From CAZKFA01 sp964551925 (GTDB lineage Bacteria; Cyanobacteriota; Vampirovibrionia; LMEP-6097), in the NCBI GenBank assembly GCA_964551925.1, contig CAZKFA010000029.1, positions 1-24,922 on the forward strand: a DNA stretch of 24,922 nt, written 5' to 3'. The notes beneath the pieces are model-generated. The model was not told the origin of the DNA and ran no database searches. It saw only the letters and a program-made list of their open reading frames with translations. Position numbers and translations under genes: made by a program. Positions 22,640-24,922 of this stretch are shown one piece after another. Each line of letters starts with the position of its first letter. Within the stretch, counting starts at the first letter, position 1.

Positions 22640-23312
22640 TATGTTTCTCCTCTGTCGTAAATAAGCCCCTACCTAATCTAATCATAGTGGAACCAAACTG
22701 TACCGCTTGATAATAGTCATTGCTCATCCCCATCGACAACTCTAAAGTAGCCGAGGGGTTGTGCAAATGCACCACCTTGATTAAACGACGCATTTCACTG
22801 TAAATTGTTTCAGAAATTTTTGAGAAAAAATGCGGGGCCATAGTCATTATGCCTTGAATTTTGATAGAGTCAAGAGCAAATAAAGCGGATAAATTTTGTT
22901 CTAACTCCAAACTAGAGAAACCATTCTTATCACCAGTACTATTAATTTGTAGCAATACCGCTTGGCAAATGCCTTGTAGGCGGGCTTCTTTATTAATAAG
23001 CTCCGCTAACTCTAAACTATGAACGGATTGGATTAAATGAAATTTACCAACAGCTTTTTTAATTTTATTTTTCTGCAAGGGCCCAAGTAGATGCCATTCA
23101 ACAGGTTCAACCAAAAAACTTTGTAGCCTTGCCATACGCTCCAAAGCTGGCAAAACATAATTCTCCCCAAAAATCCTCTGTCCAGATTTATAAGCCTCCA
23201 GAACCTGCTCATCAGTAGCATACTTAGAGACGGCGACTAATTTCACCCGACCCGCACTAATAGCTCCACCAAGCTCGAGATCAATCTTATTAATTTTTTC
23301 GGTAAAAGACAT
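22632..23312 (-). CDS. yggS: PLP-homeostasis protein, YggS family
   Basis: This is a pyridoxal-phosphate-binding TIM-barrel protein (YggS/PROSC/YlmE) that buffers cellular vitamin B6. The 226-residue form has K30 in KLVAVSK as the PLP lysine, then FGENYVLPALERM, WHLLGPLQKNK, QSVHSLELAELI, INSTGDKNGF, GIMTMAP, and the phosphate loop LSMGMSNDYYQAV with GSTMIRLGRGLF. An in-frame ATG at 23333 would add seven residues (MERALIL). I prefer 23312 because MSFTEKI matches the family start and GAAAGAG then serves as a ribosome site, with TATTAT upstream as -10. It overlaps sepF and is translationally linked to it. Confidence 0.9.
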   Translation of the reverse strand: MSFTEKINKIDLELGGAISAGRVKLVAVSKYATDEQVLEAYKSGQRIFGENYVLPALERMARLQSFLVEPVEWHLLGPLQKNKIKKAVGKFHLIQSVHSLELAELINKEARLQGICQAVLLQINSTGDKNGFSSLELEQNLSALFALDSIKIQGIMTMAPHFFSKISETIYSEMRRLIKVVHLHNPSATLELSMGMSNDYYQAVQFGSTMIRLGRGLFTTEEKHSV

Positions 23313-23363
23313 TAAAATGAGAGCTCTTTCCATAATAATATGCTAAATTTTAATTGTCCAAAG

Positions 23364-23389
23364 GAACTTGTCCCTAATAGGGCAAGTTC
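23364..23389. other. Strong hairpin upstream of tRNA-Leu
   Basis: GAACTTG (23364-23370) and CCCT (23372-23375) pair with AGGG (23379-23382) and CAAGTTC (23383-23389), an 11-bp stem with one bulged T and a 3-nt loop. It lies between the divergent yggS and tRNA-Leu starts, so it is not a terminator for either. It could be an operator or part of the tRNA leader. Confidence 0.5.
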
Positions 23390-23400
23390 ACAAACGCTGT

Positions 23401-23485
23401 GGGCTTGTGGCGGAATTGGTAGACGCGCTTGACTTAGGATCAAGTGCCTTTGGGCATTAGAGTTCGAGTCTCTACAAGCCCACCA
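23401..23485 (+). tRNA. tRNA-Leu (anticodon UAG)
   Basis: The acceptor arms GGGCTTG (23401-23407) and CAAGCCC (23475-23481) pair fully, followed by discriminator A and an encoded CCA. The anticodon arm CTTGA-CTTAGGA-TCAAG gives anticodon TAG. The long variable arm (TGCCTTTGGGCA) is typical of a class II leucine tRNA. The T-loop TTCGAGT is intact. Length is 85 nt. Confidence 0.95.
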
Positions 23486-23567
23486 TTTTATCTTTACTTC
23501 GTTCGCGGGCTGCCAGTGTTAATCCAAGTTCATCAGTTCGCATTGACCGCTGAACTACAAGCCCACC
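23472..23567. repeat. 13-bp duplication of the tRNA-Leu 3' end
   Basis: CTACAAGCCCACC at 23472-23484 (tRNA-Leu 3' end) recurs exactly at 23555-23567. Upstream of the second copy GGGCT (23507-23511) could pair with AGCCC, but no anticodon arm can be drawn. This may be an integration scar (att-like) or a tRNA gene fragment. The stretch between holds no gene. Confidence 0.5.
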
Positions 23568-23619
23568 GTCAAGACACAGTCCATTTTAATATTTCTATCT
23601 TAATTACTAGGATTAGCCC

Positions 23620-23648
23620 TTGACAACCTACGGGATAATAAATATAAT
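23620..23648 (+). promoter_or_regulatory. Consensus sigma-70 promoter
   Basis: TTGACA (23620-23625), a 17-bp spacer and TATAAT (23643-23648) form a perfect consensus, the best in the window. The expected start is near 23655, giving a leader of about 64 nt to the ATG at 23719. Confidence 0.85.
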
Positions 23649-23653
23649 CTAAA

Positions 23654-23694
23654 AGCGATTTATTAACGGATAATAAAGATCCTGTAATATCGCT
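23654..23694 (+). promoter_or_regulatory. Structured 5' leader of the small gene at 23719
   Basis: AGCGAT (23654-23659) pairs with ATCGCT (23689-23694), enclosing TTTATTA (23659-23665)/TAATAAA (23671-23677) with loop ACGGA. The fold ends before the ribosome site AAGGGAG, so it could protect the mRNA or modulate initiation. It matches no riboswitch class I know. Confidence 0.45.
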
Positions 23695-23718
23695 CAAATA
23701 ATTACAAGGGAGTACAGA

Positions 23719-24039
23719 ATGACAGATTACTACGGCAGAATAAGTCCATACGATTTAGGTCCAAATAGCCATGACTATCACAGAGGGGTCGTGCCCACTA
23801 GAACTATAAATCAAGAATCAAGATCAGATTTTGATAGAGAATTACAGCGCAGATATCTCGAGGCTGGAGCCTGCCACCCTTATAGTCAAAATCCCATTTT
23901 ATTTGAATTATTAAGAGAGCGACAAGAGGCTAGAGACAAAGCTGCTGAGCGTGAAAGAATTATACCAATAGAATTAGCTAAGCCAGATATTACTGGTCAG
24001 CCAGAAATAACTCGCATAGCAATAAAAGAAGCTGCTTAA
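23719..24039 (+). CDS. Unknown 106-residue protein with strong promoter
   Basis: No family recognised. The protein is small, soluble and highly charged. It has a Tyr/Pro/Asp-rich N-terminus (MTDYYGRISPYDLGPNSHDYH), a helical central part (DFDRELQRRYLEAGA, then ILFELLRERQEARDKAAERER, about 58-81) and a short C-terminal tail. There is no signal peptide or membrane segment. It has a consensus promoter, a structured leader and a good ribosome site (AAGGGAG about 8 nt before the ATG), so it is probably abundantly expressed. It ends 2 nt before tRNA-Arg on the opposite strand. Confidence 0.65.
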   Translation: MTDYYGRISPYDLGPNSHDYHRGVVPTRTINQESRSDFDRELQRRYLEAGACHPYSQNPILFELLRERQEARDKAAERERIIPIELAKPDITGQPEITRIAIKEAA

Positions 24040-24041
24040 AA

Positions 24042-24118
24042 TGGCACCCTCGAGAGGAATTGAACCTCCGACCTAGACGTTAGGAGTGTCTTGCTCTATC
24101 CAACTGAGCTACGAGGGC
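24042..24118 (-). tRNA. tRNA-Arg (anticodon CCU)
   Basis: On the minus strand the acceptor GCCCTCG pairs with CGAGGGT (one G-U pair), followed by G and an encoded CCA. The D-arm GCTCAGTTGGATAGAGC is canonical. The anticodon arm AGACA-CTCCTAA-CGTCT gives anticodon CCT, with one A-C mismatch at the loop base. T-arm GGAGG-TTCAATT-CCTCT. Length is 77 nt including CCA. Confidence 0.93.
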
Positions 24119-24160
24119 TTGGTCTTTATTCTAGCGCGAACCTCAAATCAAAAAAAGGTA

Positions 24161-24922
24161 TTAAGCTACCAGAATCTTTTCGGTTTGTTCTATAGCTATT
24201 TTTAGTTGATTAGTAGAAACATGCTCAGAAGATCTATCAGTGAGCCCAGTCATGGTTACTAAAGAACTTATAACTTGATTTACCAAAGTTTTAACCTGCC
24301 CAAAGGATCTATTCACCTCAGTTAGTTTCTGTTCACGTTCCTTGGCTAAACGATCAAGCACAAAGCTGAGCCCCGCACGCGCCAAGGCTGAAACACAGAC
24401 ACCAGCTTGCTCCTGTTCTTTCAAGAACTCATTAACCTTCTCAACTGGCACACGAATAATCTCTTGAATCACATCAGTTCTCTCACGACGATCAACAATA
24501 TCAGGTTGCTCTTTATCACCAACTTCGGCAATGGCGAAGTGCTGCAATTCTGAAGTAATTCCAGAACTACTACAATTATTCTCACCTACTACTTCTATAC
24601 GCCGAACTTGCCTGCCAAGCTCTGACTCTGCTTCACGCTTGCCCGTCTGAAAGATAGTTTCAGAAGAGGGATTGAGTCCAGCAGCTAACTCTAAACTATA
24701 TTCAAAACCATGATCCTCTATTAAAGATGGGCGTTTGGTTTTGAGGAAAAAAATATCTTTCCCAGAAACACGAATTGGATTTTCTGGATTAGTTGCCAAG
24801 GCTACAGCATTATCACGATCAATTAAAGCTGCTATCACTACCCCACCCTTGGTCTGCTGACCATCACTATCTTGATTACGCCTAGCCCAGACCCATGGAT
24901 GCAAGAAGCCCTTTGGCTGTGC
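24161..24922 (-). CDS. Nudix-hydrolase-like protein, 5' end beyond window
   Basis: The reading frame is open to the right edge (…AQPKGFLHPWVW), so the true start lies outside. A Nudix box is visible: G-x5-E-x7-RE-AESELG in GLNPSSETIFQTGKREAESE, followed by LGRQVRRIEVVG. This matches G-x5-E-x7-REUxEExGU except that the first Glu of the EE pair is Ser, which may weaken metal binding. ADP-ribose or nucleotide-sugar pyrophosphatases share this layout; the substrate is unknown. The C-terminal part (about 160-247) is helical, charged and unlike the Nudix fold. A TTG at 24904 could be read as a start but is unlikely. The gene ends 42 nt from tRNA-Arg on the same strand. Confidence 0.6.
   Translation of the reverse strand, partial: AQPKGFLHPWVWARRNQDSDGQQTKGGVVIAALIDRDNAVALATNPENPIRVSGKDIFFLKTKRPSLIEDHGFEYSLELAAGLNPSSETIFQTGKREAESELGRQVRRIEVVGENNCSSSGITSELQHFAIAEVGDKEQPDIVDRRERTDVIQEIIRVPVEKVNEFLKEQEQAGVCVSALARAGLSFVLDRLAKEREQKLTEVNRSFGQVKTLVNQVISSLVTMTGLTDRSSEHVSTNQLKIAIEQTEKILVA

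Noticed and set aside
23033..23221. Minus-strand ORF inside yggS
   Set aside because: It is an alternative frame of a gene with all YggS motifs in the main frame.
24904..24922. TTG at 24904 as the true start of the Nudix-like gene
   Set aside because: The frame stays open to the window edge and no ribosome site precedes the TTG, so the gene is treated as truncated by the window.

Overview
This window is AT-rich, densely packed chromosomal DNA from a flagellated bacterium with two membranes. An apolipoprotein N-acyltransferase (Lnt) points to an outer membrane. FliJ, FliK, FlgD, FlgM, FlgN and MotA show a flagellum. SepF next to YggS, LexA and a PEP-carboxylase family protein fit the cyanobacterial / Vampirovibrionia (Melainabacteria) side of the tree. 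No photosynthesis gene is present, so a non-photosynthetic relative of Cyanobacteria is my best guess. That is inference from gene content, not a placement.

Layout. 1-319: a gene-free, unusually GC-rich left edge with a 26-bp direct repeat and hairpins. 320-2859: flagellar operon fliJ-fliK-flgD plus a 99-residue unknown. 2863-2987: a hairpin repeat element that supplies the end of ruvC. 2969-6673: ruvC (minus), diverging from lnt and an exported EEP-family hydrolase. 6663-7567: lexA and a small AtpI/AtpZ-like membrane protein (minus), then a second inverted-repeat element at 7612-7731. 7745-10963: a DUF4149-like membrane protein (minus), then tsaB, a small helical protein, flgM, flgN and motA. 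11010-12269: an unknown gene converging on rnpA-rpmH. 12387-14835: a degenerate SGNH-hydrolase-like protein overlapping an RNA m5U methyltransferase. 14816-20957 (all minus): a very divergent 1092-residue PEP-carboxylase homologue, a 63-residue membrane protein, folP, pheS and a 193-residue unknown. 21004-23312: dprA converging on yggS-sepF. 23401-24118: tRNA-Leu(UAG), a strongly expressed orphan small gene and tRNA-Arg(CCU). 24161-24922: a Nudix-like gene that runs off the right edge.

How the genes work together. The flagellar genes cover export chaperoning (FliJ, FlgN), hook building (FliK, FlgD), late-gene timing (FlgM) and torque (MotA). The rest is mostly housekeeping: recombination and DNA uptake (RuvC, DprA), SOS control (LexA), tRNA modification and charging (TsaB, PheS), rRNA/RNase P functions (RlmD-like, RnpA, L34), folate (FolP), division (SepF) and PLP homeostasis (YggS).

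What stands out. (1) Many first genes have a -10 hexamer only 5-9 nt before the start codon and no Shine-Dalgarno, which suggests frequent leaderless transcription. Operon-internal genes such as flgD and sepF have clear SD sequences. (2) The PEP-carboxylase homologue lacks several catalytic residues. (3) The SGNH-like protein lacks its whole triad. (4) Two hairpin repeat elements, a tRNA 3'-end duplication and several strong palindromes are not explained by coding. No CRISPR array, insertion-sequence transposase or prophage is visible.
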